Assembly: GCA_017936265.1 (NCBI GenBank)
Contig: JAGBFX010000011.1
Coordinates: forward strand, 1-64,000
Reading direction: 5' to 3'
Source: Bacteroidaceae bacterium
GTDB taxonomy: Bacteria; Bacteroidota; Bacteroidia; Bacteroidales; Bacteroidaceae
Length of the DNA: 64,000 nt
The notes under the pieces are model-generated. The model did not search any database. It was not told the DNA's origin and saw nothing but the letters and a program-made list of their open reading frames with translations. The position numbers and the translations under genes were made by a program. Shown one piece after another: positions 34,121 through 42,589 of the stretch (positions are counted from its first letter, which is position 1; each line of letters starts with the position of its first letter).

Positions 34121-34663
34121 TTACTTCACAAGACCGAGTTTCTTTGCGAACTCCCATATTACCATCCCTGCCGTCACCGAGACATTCAGCGAGTGCTTTG
34201 TACCGAACTGGGGTATTTCAATCGCACCGTCCGAAGCATCGACAACCTCCTGCTGAACTCCCTTGACCTCATTGCCGAGCACAACAGCATAACGGGTGCC
34301 CTGCTCCGCCACGAAATCCTGCAACGCCACACTCCCCTCGCACTGCTCTATCGCAAACACCTTGAAGCCCTCGCTGCGCAATGCCGCCACAGCATCCATG
34401 GTGGAGGCGAAGTATTGCCACTCCACCACATCCTCGGCACCGAGCGCTGTCTTGTGTATCTCGGCACTGGGAGGCGTTGCGGTTATTCCGCAAAGCATTA
34501 TACGCTCCACACGGAAGGCATCGCCGGTGCGGAATACCGAACCTACATTATGCAGACTGCGCACGTTGTCGAGCACGACCACCAGACGGAGTTTGTCGGC
34601 CTTGGAGAACGCATCGCGGTCGATGCGTCCCATTTCGGTAACCAGTTTCTTCCTGTTTGTCAT
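34121..34663 (-). CDS. TrmH/SpoU-family RNA 2'-O-methyltransferase
   Basis: This encodes 180 residues, a minimal SPOUT domain. Motif 1 is LDNVRSLHNVGSVFRTGDAF, motif 2 VVLGNEVKGV and motif 3 IPQFGTKHSLNVSVTAGMVI, the knotted SAM-binding region with its catalytic Arg in motif 1 and Ser/Asn in motif 3. It methylates ribose in tRNA or rRNA; the target is not readable. The start overlaps the CoA transferase stop by 4 nt (ATGA). Confidence 0.9.
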   Translation of the reverse strand: MTNRKKLVTEMGRIDRDAFSKADKLRLVVVLDNVRSLHNVGSVFRTGDAFRVERIMLCGITATPPSAEIHKTALGAEDVVEWQYFASTMDAVAALRSEGFKVFAIEQCEGSVALQDFVAEQGTRYAVVLGNEVKGVQQEVVDASDGAIEIPQFGTKHSLNVSVTAGMVIWEFAKKLGLVK

Positions 34664-36147
34664 GCGAAAGTGCTCCAGTCTGTTTTTCTCATGTCACCCT
34701 CGCGCTCGAACGTAGCATGCATACCCAATGCAGCCGCCACATTATGCGACACATGACCGCTCTTCGCAATCTTCAGATAATCCCAGAGCAGATTCCTGTA
34801 GTCGGGATGCGCACAGTTCTCGATGATTGTCTTGGCGCGCTCATCGGGGTTCTTGCCTCGCAAGTCGGCCACACCCCATTCGGTAACGACCACTCGGACA
34901 TCATGCTCGGTGTGGTCGGCATGCGTAACCATAGGAACGATGGAACTTATCATGCCACCCTTCTGTGTCGAAGGACAGGTAAATATCGAAACGTATGCAT
35001 TGCGGGCGAAGTCGCCTGAACCGCCGATACCGTTCATCAGGCGTGTACCACATATGTGCGATGAGTTCACGCAACCGTAAAGGTCGACCTCAATGGCTGT
35101 ATTCATTGCAATTATACCCAGTCGGCGAATAATCTCGGGATGGTTCGAAATCTCGGACGGACGCAGGATAAGCCTGTCTCGGAAGAAGTCAAGATTGTCA
35201 TACACATGTTGCAGGCACTCCTGGCTGAGCGAGAGCGAACATGTGCTTCCTGCCTTCACGCGGCCAAGCTCCATGAGCTTGATGACCGAATCCTGGAGTA
35301 CCTCGGAATAGAGGTCAAGCGGAGGTATCTCGTTGCAATCCTCAAGACCTTTCAGCACAGCATTGGCAACATTGCCGATACCGCTCTGGATTGGAAGACC
35401 CGTTGCAGGAATTATACCCCGTTTGATATCGCGTGTGATGAAACCCACCACATTCTCGCCAATCTTGCGTGTGACCGGGTCAAGTTCTTTGAAAACGACC
35501 TGCTCATTCGGCAAGTGCACCTCGACAATGCCGATTACCTTTTTCGGGTCGACCTGAACATACGGCTTACCTATCCTGTCGGCAGCATTGAAGATAGGAA
35601 TCTCCCTGCGACAAGGCGGGTCAAGAGGCTCATACACGTCATGCAGGCCCATTGTGTGATGATAGGTATTACGTTCAATGATAATCTTGTCGGCAAGATT
35701 GGCTACTGTCTGTCCTATTCCACCGGCGGTTGTCAGATAGACCTTGCCGTCAGGGGTGATGTCTATCGCCTCAAGAATGGCGACATTCACCTTGCCCATG
35801 TAGCCGTAGCGCAAATCCTGTGCCATGAGCGAAAGATGCAGGTCACAATATTGTATCTCCTTGGCATTTATAGAACTGCGCACCGTCGGGTTCGAAATGA
35901 ACGGGGCACGGAAACGGATGGCATTGGCACGTGTAAGCACACCATCTATGGAATCGCCCGTCGAGGCTCCCGAATAGAGGTCAATCTTGAAAGGCTTGCC
36001 TGCGGCATGTGCTTCCTCGGCACGCTTGGCAACTTCGGGCAGAACTGTCTTCGGAGTTCCGGAAAGTGTAAAACCGCTTATTCCCACTCCATCGCCATTG
36101 TTGATGTACATTGCAGCCTCCTGGGCTGTGATAATAGGGTAGCTCAT
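34660..36147 (-). CDS. Acetyl-CoA hydrolase/transferase family protein
   Basis: This encodes 495 residues. Features are GVGISGFTLSGTPKTV at the start, ISNPTVRSSINAKEIQYCD, GIGQTVANLADKIIIE, PIQSGIGNVANAV and the active-site Glu in AIEVDLYGCVNS, followed by GIGGSGDFARNAYVSIF. It belongs to the class that moves CoA between succinate, acetate and propionate (succinate-CoA transferase), which fits the succinate/propionate fermentation of Bacteroidales. Length agrees with the family. It overlaps the methyltransferase gene downstream. Confidence 0.92.
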   Translation of the reverse strand: MSYPIITAQEAAMYINNGDGVGISGFTLSGTPKTVLPEVAKRAEEAHAAGKPFKIDLYSGASTGDSIDGVLTRANAIRFRAPFISNPTVRSSINAKEIQYCDLHLSLMAQDLRYGYMGKVNVAILEAIDITPDGKVYLTTAGGIGQTVANLADKIIIERNTYHHTMGLHDVYEPLDPPCRREIPIFNAADRIGKPYVQVDPKKVIGIVEVHLPNEQVVFKELDPVTRKIGENVVGFITRDIKRGIIPATGLPIQSGIGNVANAVLKGLEDCNEIPPLDLYSEVLQDSVIKLMELGRVKAGSTCSLSLSQECLQHVYDNLDFFRDRLILRPSEISNHPEIIRRLGIIAMNTAIEVDLYGCVNSSHICGTRLMNGIGGSGDFARNAYVSIFTCPSTQKGGMISSIVPMVTHADHTEHDVRVVVTEWGVADLRGKNPDERAKTIIENCAHPDYRNLLWDYLKIAKSGHVSHNVAAALGMHATFEREGDMRKTDWSTFA

Positions 36148-36194
36148 GTCATTTTTCTTTTATGCTTGTAAATAATTGTTTCCTTTGAAGAATT

Positions 36195-36599
36195 TCATTG
36201 GTACTTGCGGCCGAAAATCTCGGAATATATGAAGGCACGCTTGGCCTCGGACTTTCCTTTGATAGAGAACCGCTTATCGCGGTTTTCGGCATGGGCTGCA
36301 TGTACGGCATGCGCAACATTGTCCGCATCTTCAGTTGCACGACGTCCTTCATCCGCCCTACGCGTTTCCCTGTCAGGGGCTGTACTGCGCTGATGCGAAG
36401 AGGTTGCCACGCGGCCTGTATCCGACGGCACGGCACTATCGCCGACATCCGGAGCAGCAGTCTCCTCCCCGCTCCCGAGCACCTCGATTGGAGGAAACGC
36501 CTCCCCCATCTCCTGGTCACCATTGGAGAAAGACTTTTTAAAGACATACGTGACCGCATAAATAATCACAACTGCCAATAATGGGAATATATCTTCCAT
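36195..36599 (-). CDS. One-TM conserved hypothetical protein
   Basis: This encodes 134 residues. A single N-terminal helix (IFPLLAVVIIYAVTYVF) is followed by a polar, Ala/Arg/Glu/Ser-rich stretch that is probably disordered. The C-terminal segment RFSIKGKSEAKRAFIYSEIFGRKY resembles the tail of small Bacteroidales membrane proteins found beside acyl-CoA genes. No function can be assigned. It is 4 nt downstream of the thioesterase gene and 47 nt upstream of the CoA transferase. Confidence 0.65.
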   Translation of the reverse strand: MEDIFPLLAVVIIYAVTYVFKKSFSNGDQEMGEAFPPIEVLGSGEETAAPDVGDSAVPSDTGRVATSSHQRSTAPDRETRRADEGRRATEDADNVAHAVHAAHAENRDKRFSIKGKSEAKRAFIYSEIFGRKYQ

Positions 36600-36603
36600 A
36601 CTT

Positions 36604-37005
36604 CTATTTTAATTCCTTGAATATCTCATCAAATATCTCGCCACGGGTAAGACGTCCGTTCTTGAGGCAAACGGTCTCGACCTCACCTTTGACAGAGAGT
36701 GTCTCATCGGCAAGATTATATATATCCTGCAATATTATCAGTTTGGCACCTTTACGCACCGTGTTTATGCGCACCGCGAACCTGTCACTGCCACGCAATG
36801 GACGCTTATACTCAATGGTTATCTTGGAGACCATGAGGTCAATGCCCTCATCGTGCAGTTCACTGAAGCTGACACCCAGCGACTCGAGGAACTCATGACG
36901 GGCATGTTCCATATAATGCTGATAGTTGGCATTGTTGACCACACCCTGAATGTCGCACTCATAGTCGCGCACCTTCATCTCATACTCAAAAACATACTTG
37001 TCCAT
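36604..37005 (-). CDS. Acyl-CoA thioesterase, hotdog fold
   Basis: I start at ATG 37005 (MDKYVFEYEMKVRDYECD), behind a promoter whose start falls about 30 nt upstream; a longer frame to 37044 would begin before the transcript start. The product has 133 residues. CDIQGVVNNANYQHYMEHARHEFLESLG is the 4HBT/YbgC signature with catalytic Asp. It hydrolyses acyl-CoA; chain specificity is unknown. Confidence 0.88.
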   Translation of the reverse strand: MDKYVFEYEMKVRDYECDIQGVVNNANYQHYMEHARHEFLESLGVSFSELHDEGIDLMVSKITIEYKRPLRGSDRFAVRINTVRKGAKLIILQDIYNLADETLSVKGEVETVCLKNGRLTRGEIFDEIFKELK

Positions 37006-37041
37006 AATACGTTGTCTGCAAAAAATCTTCGCTACATGTAG

Positions 37042-37073
37042 CAAATATACAACAAACGAGCGACAATAATCAA
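37042..37073 (-). promoter_or_regulatory. Promoter of the thioesterase gene
   Basis: On the minus strand TATATTTG (37049-37042) is the -7 element and TTG at 37073-37071 the -33, with a 21-nt spacer. The same 16-nt context around the -7 (AGCAAATATACAACAA) recurs at 37122-37137. Confidence 0.6.
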
Positions 37074-37233
37074 GCTTGCTTGAATATTTTCACAGCGAGT
37101 GCAGTATATATTCGCTATTACAGCAAATATACAACAATAAATTCATAAACACCGTTTTTAAGGAAAATTATACATCCGATTAAACTCTCTGTTTTCTTTT
37201 TGCAATAAAATTCATAACTTCGCGGGGAAGTTG

Positions 37234-40200
37234 ATGATGGAGCCCAAAGAGATACAGCACATATATGCACAGCACCCGGGCGTGGATGCCCTGATGCGGC
37301 TGCGTGAAGAGGGAGGTAAAACGCAGGCCTTTCTCGAGGGACTGTTGGGCAGTAGCGCGGCATTGATGCTTTGCGGCTTTAAACAGAGAGCCCCCGAGCA
37401 GACAATGATGGTTGTGATGAACGATGCCGAAGAGGCCGGATATTTCTACCACGACATGATGCAGATAACGGGCGACAACAATATACTCTTCTTCCCTTCA
37501 TCGTTCCGTCGCGCCATGAAGTACGGCCAGGAGGATGACGCCAACCGCATACTGCGCACCGAGGTAATGAGCCGCCTCATCAACCGCCGCCGCAAGGAGG
37601 GGTTGATGATTGTCACACATCCCGACGCCCTGGCCGAGAAGGTCGCGTCGCAGAGCGACCTTGAAGAGAAGAGCCTCTCCATTGCCGTAGGCGACCAAAT
37701 TAGCCGTGAGCAGATTGAGAAAAGATTGGCAGCCCTTAAGTTCAAGGAGGTGACATACGTTTACGAGCCCGGAGAGTTTGCCACACGAGGCAGTCTTATC
37801 GACATTTTCTCCTTTTCATCGGAATTTCCTTACCGTATCGACTTCTTCGGAGATGAGGTCGACAGCATAAGGACATTCGAGGTCGAGAGCCAATTGTCAA
37901 GGGAGCGTGTCGAAGAGGCCAGTATTGTCCCCAAGGTTACAGGAAAGGAGTCTGTTGCCATAACATCATTCCTGCCAAAAAACTGTATTCTCATAACAAA
38001 AGACATTGACTTTGTCAAAGGGAGTATAGAGAAACTGCGCAACGAGGGATTCACTCTACAGGCAAAACTGTCGGACAACCAATTACCCGAGATGCCCGAA
38101 CTTATGTCGGCCGTGGAGGTCGAGAACTTTGCCAGAAGCATCAGACATTGGCAACTGCGCAGTTCGCTTACCGCAGAGACAAAGTTAAAGTTCGAGACAT
38201 CGCTACAACCGCTCTTCCATAAGGATTTCGACCTTGTCAGCCAGAATTTCAAAGGATACATCGATAAAGGATACAAACTGTTCCTGCTTACCGATGACCT
38301 GCATCAGGCAGAGCGTCTGAGGGCGATATTCGAGGAGCGCGGCGATGATATCCCGTTCACGCCTATCGGGCACACAATCCACGAGGGGTTCTGTGACAAC
38401 ACACTGAAGAGAGCTTTCTTTACCGACCACCAGCTGTTCGGACGTTTCCACAACTTCCGTCTGCGCAGTGACCGCGCGCGCAACGGCAAGGTCGCGCTTA
38501 CCATCAAGGAACTGAAGGAGTTCGGCATAGGCGACTACATTGTACACATAGACCACGGCGTGGGCAAGTTCGGGGGCCTTGTGCGCATACCCAACGGGAA
38601 CTCCACACAAGAGGCCATCAAGCTTATATACAAGAACGATGACGTGGTATTTGTCTCGATCCACAATCTGCACAAGATATCAAAGTACAGAGGCAAGGAG
38701 GGCGAGCCACCTTCGGTGAACAAACTGGGTACCGGAGCGTGGGAGCGCATGAAGGAGCGCACAAAGAAGAAGATAAAGGATATCGCACGCGACCTCATAA
38801 AGCTATACTCACAGCGCAACAGGGAAGAGGGATTCGCATTCTCTCCTGACAGCTACCTACAGACGGAATTAGAGGCAAGTTTCATCTATGAAGACACGCC
38901 CGACCAATTGAAGGCCACTACTGACGTCAAGCGCGACATGGAGCGCAGACGCCCTATGGACCGCCTCATATGCGGAGATGTCGGGTTCGGCAAGACCGAG
39001 GTTGCAATACGTGCGGCATTCAAAGCAGCCACAGACGGCAAGCAGGTTGCGGTGCTTGTACCCACAACGGTACTCGCGTACCAGCATTACCTCACATTCA
39101 AGGAGCGTCTGAAAGAGTTCCCATGCACCGTTGAATACCTGAGCCGCGCACGCAGCACAGCGACTACCAAGAAAATTCTTGAGGAGATAAAAGATGGCAA
39201 GATAGACATCATCATCGGCACCCATAAGCTCACAAGCAAGGAGGTCAAGTTCAAGGACCTGGGTCTGCTCATCATTGATGAAGAGCAGAAGTTCGGCGTT
39301 GCCGTAAAAGAGAAACTGCGCCAGTTCAAGGTAAATGTCGACACGCTGACCATGACGGCGACTCCGATCCCGCGTACGCTGCAGTTCTCCATTATGGGCG
39401 CACGCGACCTCTCCATGATACAGACCCCGCCGCCCAACCGATACCCCATACATACCGAGATACACAATTTCGATGCCGAAGTAATAAAGGAGGCCATAAA
39501 CTTTGAGCTGAGCCGCAACGGACAGGTCTTCTTCATTACCAACCGCATATCGGGCATGGATGAGCTTGCAAGGCTGATCGAACGTCATGTGCCCGATGCA
39601 AGAGTATGTACAGGACACGGCCAGATGGAACCAGCAGTGCTCGAAAAAAGGCTTTACGAATTCATCAATCACGACTATGACGTGCTCATAGCCACATCAA
39701 TAGTCGAGAACGGCATTGACATCCCCAATGTCAACACCATAATCATAAACCAGGCACAGAACTTCGGACTCAGCGACCTGCACCAGATGCGCGGACGCGT
39801 GGGACGCGGCAAGCGCAAGGCATTCTGCTACATGCTCACACCGCCGAGAGAACTGCTGCCTACAGATGCCCGTCGCCGTCTTGAGGCTATTGAAAGTTTC
39901 AGCGAGCTTGGTAGCGGCATGCACATAGCCATGCAGGATCTTGACATACGCGGTGCCGGCAACCTGCTTGGTGCCGAGCAGAGCGGCTTTATAGCAGACC
40001 TGGGGTACGAGACTTACCAGAAGATTCTTGCCGAGGCCGTACGTGAGCTCAAGGATGAAGAGTTCAGCGACATCCTTACCGAAGAAGAGGAGAGCCGAAA
40101 CGAAACGGAACGTTATGTCAAGGAGTGCTTTGTAGAGAGTGACCTTGAACTGCTATTCCCTGCACTGTATGTCCCCGACAGCAACGAGCGCATCCTGCTG

Positions 40201-40584
40201 TACCGCGAACTTGATTCGCTTACAGAGCAACGGGACATTGACGCCTTCAAGGCAAGGATGAACGACCGTTTCGGCAAGATGCCACGTGAAGGCGAGGAGC
40301 TTATACGCATGGTGACCCTGCGATGCAAGGCGCAAAGCCTGGGCGTGGAGAAAATATACCTCAAGGGCGGCAAGATGAAACTGTTCCTTGTCGATACCCG
40401 CAATGAACGCTACTACACGAGCGAGACATTCGGGACCATAATGGGTTACATCCCCAACAGCCCGTTCGACTGCAAGGTCAGCGAGGGCGACGGACGCTGT
40501 ATAATCACCGTTGAAAACGTGAAAAATGTAGAGACGGCACTCCTTTTCATTGAAGAGATAAAGAGGTACAGCATTGGTATTTAA
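37234..40584 (+). CDS. mfd: Transcription-repair coupling factor Mfd
   Basis: I start at ATG 37234 (MMEPKEIQHIYAQHPGV); a TTG directly precedes it. The product has 1116 residues. Mfd removes RNA polymerase stalled at DNA damage and recruits UvrA. The N-terminal UvrB-like region (RNGKVALTIKELKEFGIGDY marks the RNAP-interaction domain near 410-440, with IGDYIVHIDHGVGKF) leads to the helicase: CGDVGFGKTE near residue 580, VPTTVLAYQHY, DEEQ box near 682 (IIDEEQKFGV), MTATPIPRTL and QMRGRVGRG. A TRCF C-terminal domain ends the protein. Length is close to the E. coli enzyme (1148). Confidence 0.95.
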   Translation: MMEPKEIQHIYAQHPGVDALMRLREEGGKTQAFLEGLLGSSAALMLCGFKQRAPEQTMMVVMNDAEEAGYFYHDMMQITGDNNILFFPSSFRRAMKYGQEDDANRILRTEVMSRLINRRRKEGLMIVTHPDALAEKVASQSDLEEKSLSIAVGDQISREQIEKRLAALKFKEVTYVYEPGEFATRGSLIDIFSFSSEFPYRIDFFGDEVDSIRTFEVESQLSRERVEEASIVPKVTGKESVAITSFLPKNCILITKDIDFVKGSIEKLRNEGFTLQAKLSDNQLPEMPELMSAVEVENFARSIRHWQLRSSLTAETKLKFETSLQPLFHKDFDLVSQNFKGYIDKGYKLFLLTDDLHQAERLRAIFEERGDDIPFTPIGHTIHEGFCDNTLKRAFFTDHQLFGRFHNFRLRSDRARNGKVALTIKELKEFGIGDYIVHIDHGVGKFGGLVRIPNGNSTQEAIKLIYKNDDVVFVSIHNLHKISKYRGKEGEPPSVNKLGTGAWERMKERTKKKIKDIARDLIKLYSQRNREEGFAFSPDSYLQTELEASFIYEDTPDQLKATTDVKRDMERRRPMDRLICGDVGFGKTEVAIRAAFKAATDGKQVAVLVPTTVLAYQHYLTFKERLKEFPCTVEYLSRARSTATTKKILEEIKDGKIDIIIGTHKLTSKEVKFKDLGLLIIDEEQKFGVAVKEKLRQFKVNVDTLTMTATPIPRTLQFSIMGARDLSMIQTPPPNRYPIHTEIHNFDAEVIKEAINFELSRNGQVFFITNRISGMDELARLIERHVPDARVCTGHGQMEPAVLEKRLYEFINHDYDVLIATSIVENGIDIPNVNTIIINQAQNFGLSDLHQMRGRVGRGKRKAFCYMLTPPRELLPTDARRRLEAIESFSELGSGMHIAMQDLDIRGAGNLLGAEQSGFIADLGYETYQKILAEAVRELKDEEFSDILTEEEESRNETERYVKECFVESDLELLFPALYVPDSNERILLYRELDSLTEQRDIDAFKARMNDRFGKMPREGEELIRMVTLRCKAQSLGVEKIYLKGGKMKLFLVDTRNERYYTSETFGTIMGYIPNSPFDCKVSEGDGRCIITVENVKNVETALLFIEEIKRYSIGI

Positions 40585-40675
40585 AGTTTATAGTTTAATG
40601 TTTAGCAGAACTCAGCCCTGTATTAAAATCACTCATTTTTCATTAAACATAGCATGCAGCAACAAATCAAGCCTC

Positions 40676-40706
40676 TTTGCTTTTTATGAATTATTCACTA
40701 TCTTCG
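40676..40706 (+). promoter_or_regulatory. Promoter of the peptidase gene
   Basis: TTTG at 40676-40679 and TATCTTCG at 40699-40706, spaced by 19 nt, fit the Bacteroidetes pattern with one change (C for the third T of TTTG). Transcription would start about 24 nt before the ATG. Confidence 0.6.
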
Positions 40707-40735
40707 CAAAAGGAAACAAAACCAAAAACGACAAT

Positions 40736-42142
40736 ATGAAAAAGAGAACACTTTTTGGCTGCATTGCAGCGATGTTGCTGTCGACAGGCGCGATGGCACA
40801 AAACAACAATGGCGGCATTGACGCACAGATGCTTAAGGAGCTGAAGGAGAGCTATACACCGACAGGCACCGAGAAGGCGCTCCAGAACATAATGCTGGCA
40901 AACTCAGTCAAGGTTCTTTCGGTCAACCAGGAGAACCTCAATGAAATGGACACCCACTTCAGCCACAGCGTGAATTCAAAGGGCATTACCGACCAGAAAT
41001 CATCGGGCCGATGCTGGCTGTTCACAGGCATGAACGTGCTTCGTGCAAAAATGATTGCCAACGAGAACCTCGGTGCATTCGAGTTCTCACAGGTATACAA
41101 TTTCTTCTACGACCAGCTGGAGAAGTCAAACCTTTTCCTTCAGGGAGTAATCGACACACGCAAGAAGCCTTTTGATGACCGCACAGTAGAGTGGCTCTTC
41201 AAACACCCGTTGAGCGACGGCGGTACCTTCACCGGCGTTGCCGACCTCATTGCCAAGTATGGTGTTGTGCCCAAGGGCGTGATGAAGGAGAGCTACACAA
41301 GCGACAACACAAGCGCATTCTCGGCACTGCTCATAACCAAACTGCGCGAGTTCGGACTCGAGCTTCGCGAGGCACACGAGAACGGTGCAAAGGAGAAGAA
41401 ACTGCTCGACATCAAGAAGGAGCAACTGAAAGTCGTATACAAGATGCTTGCACAGGTTTACGGGGTTCCGCCCACAGAGTTCACATGGGCACCTAAGGAT
41501 GCGAACGGCAAGTACCGCGAGGAGCCTCAGCTGTATACTCCCAAGAGCTTCTACGAGAAATTCCTGAACATAAACATGCAGGATGACTATGTAATGTTCA
41601 TGAACGACCCTACCCGTCCCTATTGGAAGAGCTATGAGATTGAGTATGACCGTCATCTGTACGACGGCCATAACTGGCTCTACATAAACCTGCCTCTTGA
41701 TGAAATCAAGAAGATGGCCATCGCATCAATCAAGGACAGTACAATGATGTACTTCTCTTGCGATGTGGGCAAGTTCCTCGACTCAAAGCGCGGAACACTC
41801 GACATCAACAACTACAACTACGGTGAGCTGTTCGGCATCGAGTTCGGCATGGACAAGCGTGAGAGAGTGATGACTTTCGACAGCGGTTCATCACATGCAA
41901 TGACCTTGAAGGCTGTTGACCTTGACAAGGAGGGCAACCCTGTAAAATGGCAGGTAGAGAACAGCTGGGGCGCAAGCTCAGGATTCCACGGCACACTCAT
42001 AATGACCGATGAATGGTTCGATGAATACATGTTCCGTCTGGTTGTAGACAAGAAGTATATCCCGGCAAATATTCTTAAAGTCCTTGACGAGAAGCCGACA
42101 ATGCTTCCTGCCTGGGACCCGATGTTCATGCCCGAGGAATAA
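40736..42142 (+). CDS. Exported C1-family peptidase, bleomycin-hydrolase/PepC-like
   Basis: I start at ATG 40736 (MKKRTLFGCIAAMLLSTGAMAQ), a clear signal peptide; the open frame extends to 40574 but would overlap mfd. The product has 468 residues. Papain-type catalytic residues are Cys in SSGRCWLFTGMNVLRAK (near residue 97), His in SGSSHAMTLKAVD and Asn in WQVENSWGASSGFHG. This is the bleomycin hydrolase/aminopeptidase C family, usually cytosolic; here the leader sends it to the periplasm, as in Bacteroidales relatives. It probably trims peptides for uptake. The gene has its own promoter and terminates at a palindrome that overlaps the stop. Confidence 0.9.
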   Translation: MKKRTLFGCIAAMLLSTGAMAQNNNGGIDAQMLKELKESYTPTGTEKALQNIMLANSVKVLSVNQENLNEMDTHFSHSVNSKGITDQKSSGRCWLFTGMNVLRAKMIANENLGAFEFSQVYNFFYDQLEKSNLFLQGVIDTRKKPFDDRTVEWLFKHPLSDGGTFTGVADLIAKYGVVPKGVMKESYTSDNTSAFSALLITKLREFGLELREAHENGAKEKKLLDIKKEQLKVVYKMLAQVYGVPPTEFTWAPKDANGKYREEPQLYTPKSFYEKFLNINMQDDYVMFMNDPTRPYWKSYEIEYDRHLYDGHNWLYINLPLDEIKKMAIASIKDSTMMYFSCDVGKFLDSKRGTLDINNYNYGELFGIEFGMDKRERVMTFDSGSSHAMTLKAVDLDKEGNPVKWQVENSWGASSGFHGTLIMTDEWFDEYMFRLVVDKKYIPANILKVLDEKPTMLPAWDPMFMPEE

Positions 42143-42164
42143 TTTGACAACTGGTTGTCAAATT
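42141..42164 (+). terminator. Palindrome overlapping the peptidase stop codon
   Basis: A 10-bp stem (42141-42150 with 42155-42164) with CTGG loop. It starts inside the TAA stop. No T-run follows, so it may act with the structures further downstream or as an mRNA 3'-end stabiliser. Confidence 0.55.
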
Positions 42165-42269
42165 ATCGACAAGCCGAGCAGCAATAGTCACGCGTAGCAC
42201 AGGCAACGTTTGTGACGCGTGGGATGCGAAAAGCAAGGCTTTCCAATATTTATCGACAAGCCGAGCAGC
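42164..42269. repeat. Pair of 19-bp direct repeats flanking an inverted repeat
   Basis: 42164-42182 and 42251-42269 are identical (TATCGACAAGCCGAGCAGC). Between them CACGCGT (42189-42195) pairs with ACGCGTG (42215-42221), with CACA/TGTG inside it. No coding sequence is present. See the finding on this element. Confidence 0.75.
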
Positions 42270-42270
42270 T

Positions 42271-42320
42271 ATTATTACGGAGCAAGAGAGAACAGAAGTT
42301 CTCTCTTGCTCCGTAATAAT
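42271..42320. terminator. Perfect 23-bp hairpin in the peptidase-nhaA gap
   Basis: Arms 42271-42293 and 42298-42320 are perfectly complementary with AGAA as loop. It lacks a T-run and sits 270 nt before nhaA, so it may be a terminator, an RNase III site or part of a mobile repeat. Confidence 0.6.
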
Positions 42321-42589
42321 GTATAACATTAAAGTTTCTCTCGTTCGTTCGCTTTTCGTAACAAGCAGGTCACAAACGATGTCTGCGCAGCCTACGACCT
42401 ATCACTGTCCGATTCCCGAATGCTCAACCGCAAACAGTTTTACCTTTCAGATTTCAGGTTTCACCTTTAAGTCCGCCCAACTATTGATAAAGCCGATAGA
42501 TATCTTCTGTTTTAACTCTAAATCACAAATGACACATAGTTAAAAAAGATTGTACTTTTGCATTCTTGATTAAAAAACAGAAGCACAGA
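42321..42589 (+). other. Non-coding leader region before nhaA
   Basis: No gene is visible. A -7 element TACTTTTG lies at 42553-42560, 30 nt before the nhaA ATG. The rest (42331-42540) shows no structure I can support. Confidence 0.5.

Noticed and set aside
40574..40735. Upstream extension of the C1 peptidase
   Set aside because: It would overlap mfd, lies across a good promoter and would bury the signal peptide.
42164..42269. CRISPR-like spaced repeats
   Set aside because: Only two 19-bp copies, with an inverted repeat rather than a unique spacer between them and no cas genes.
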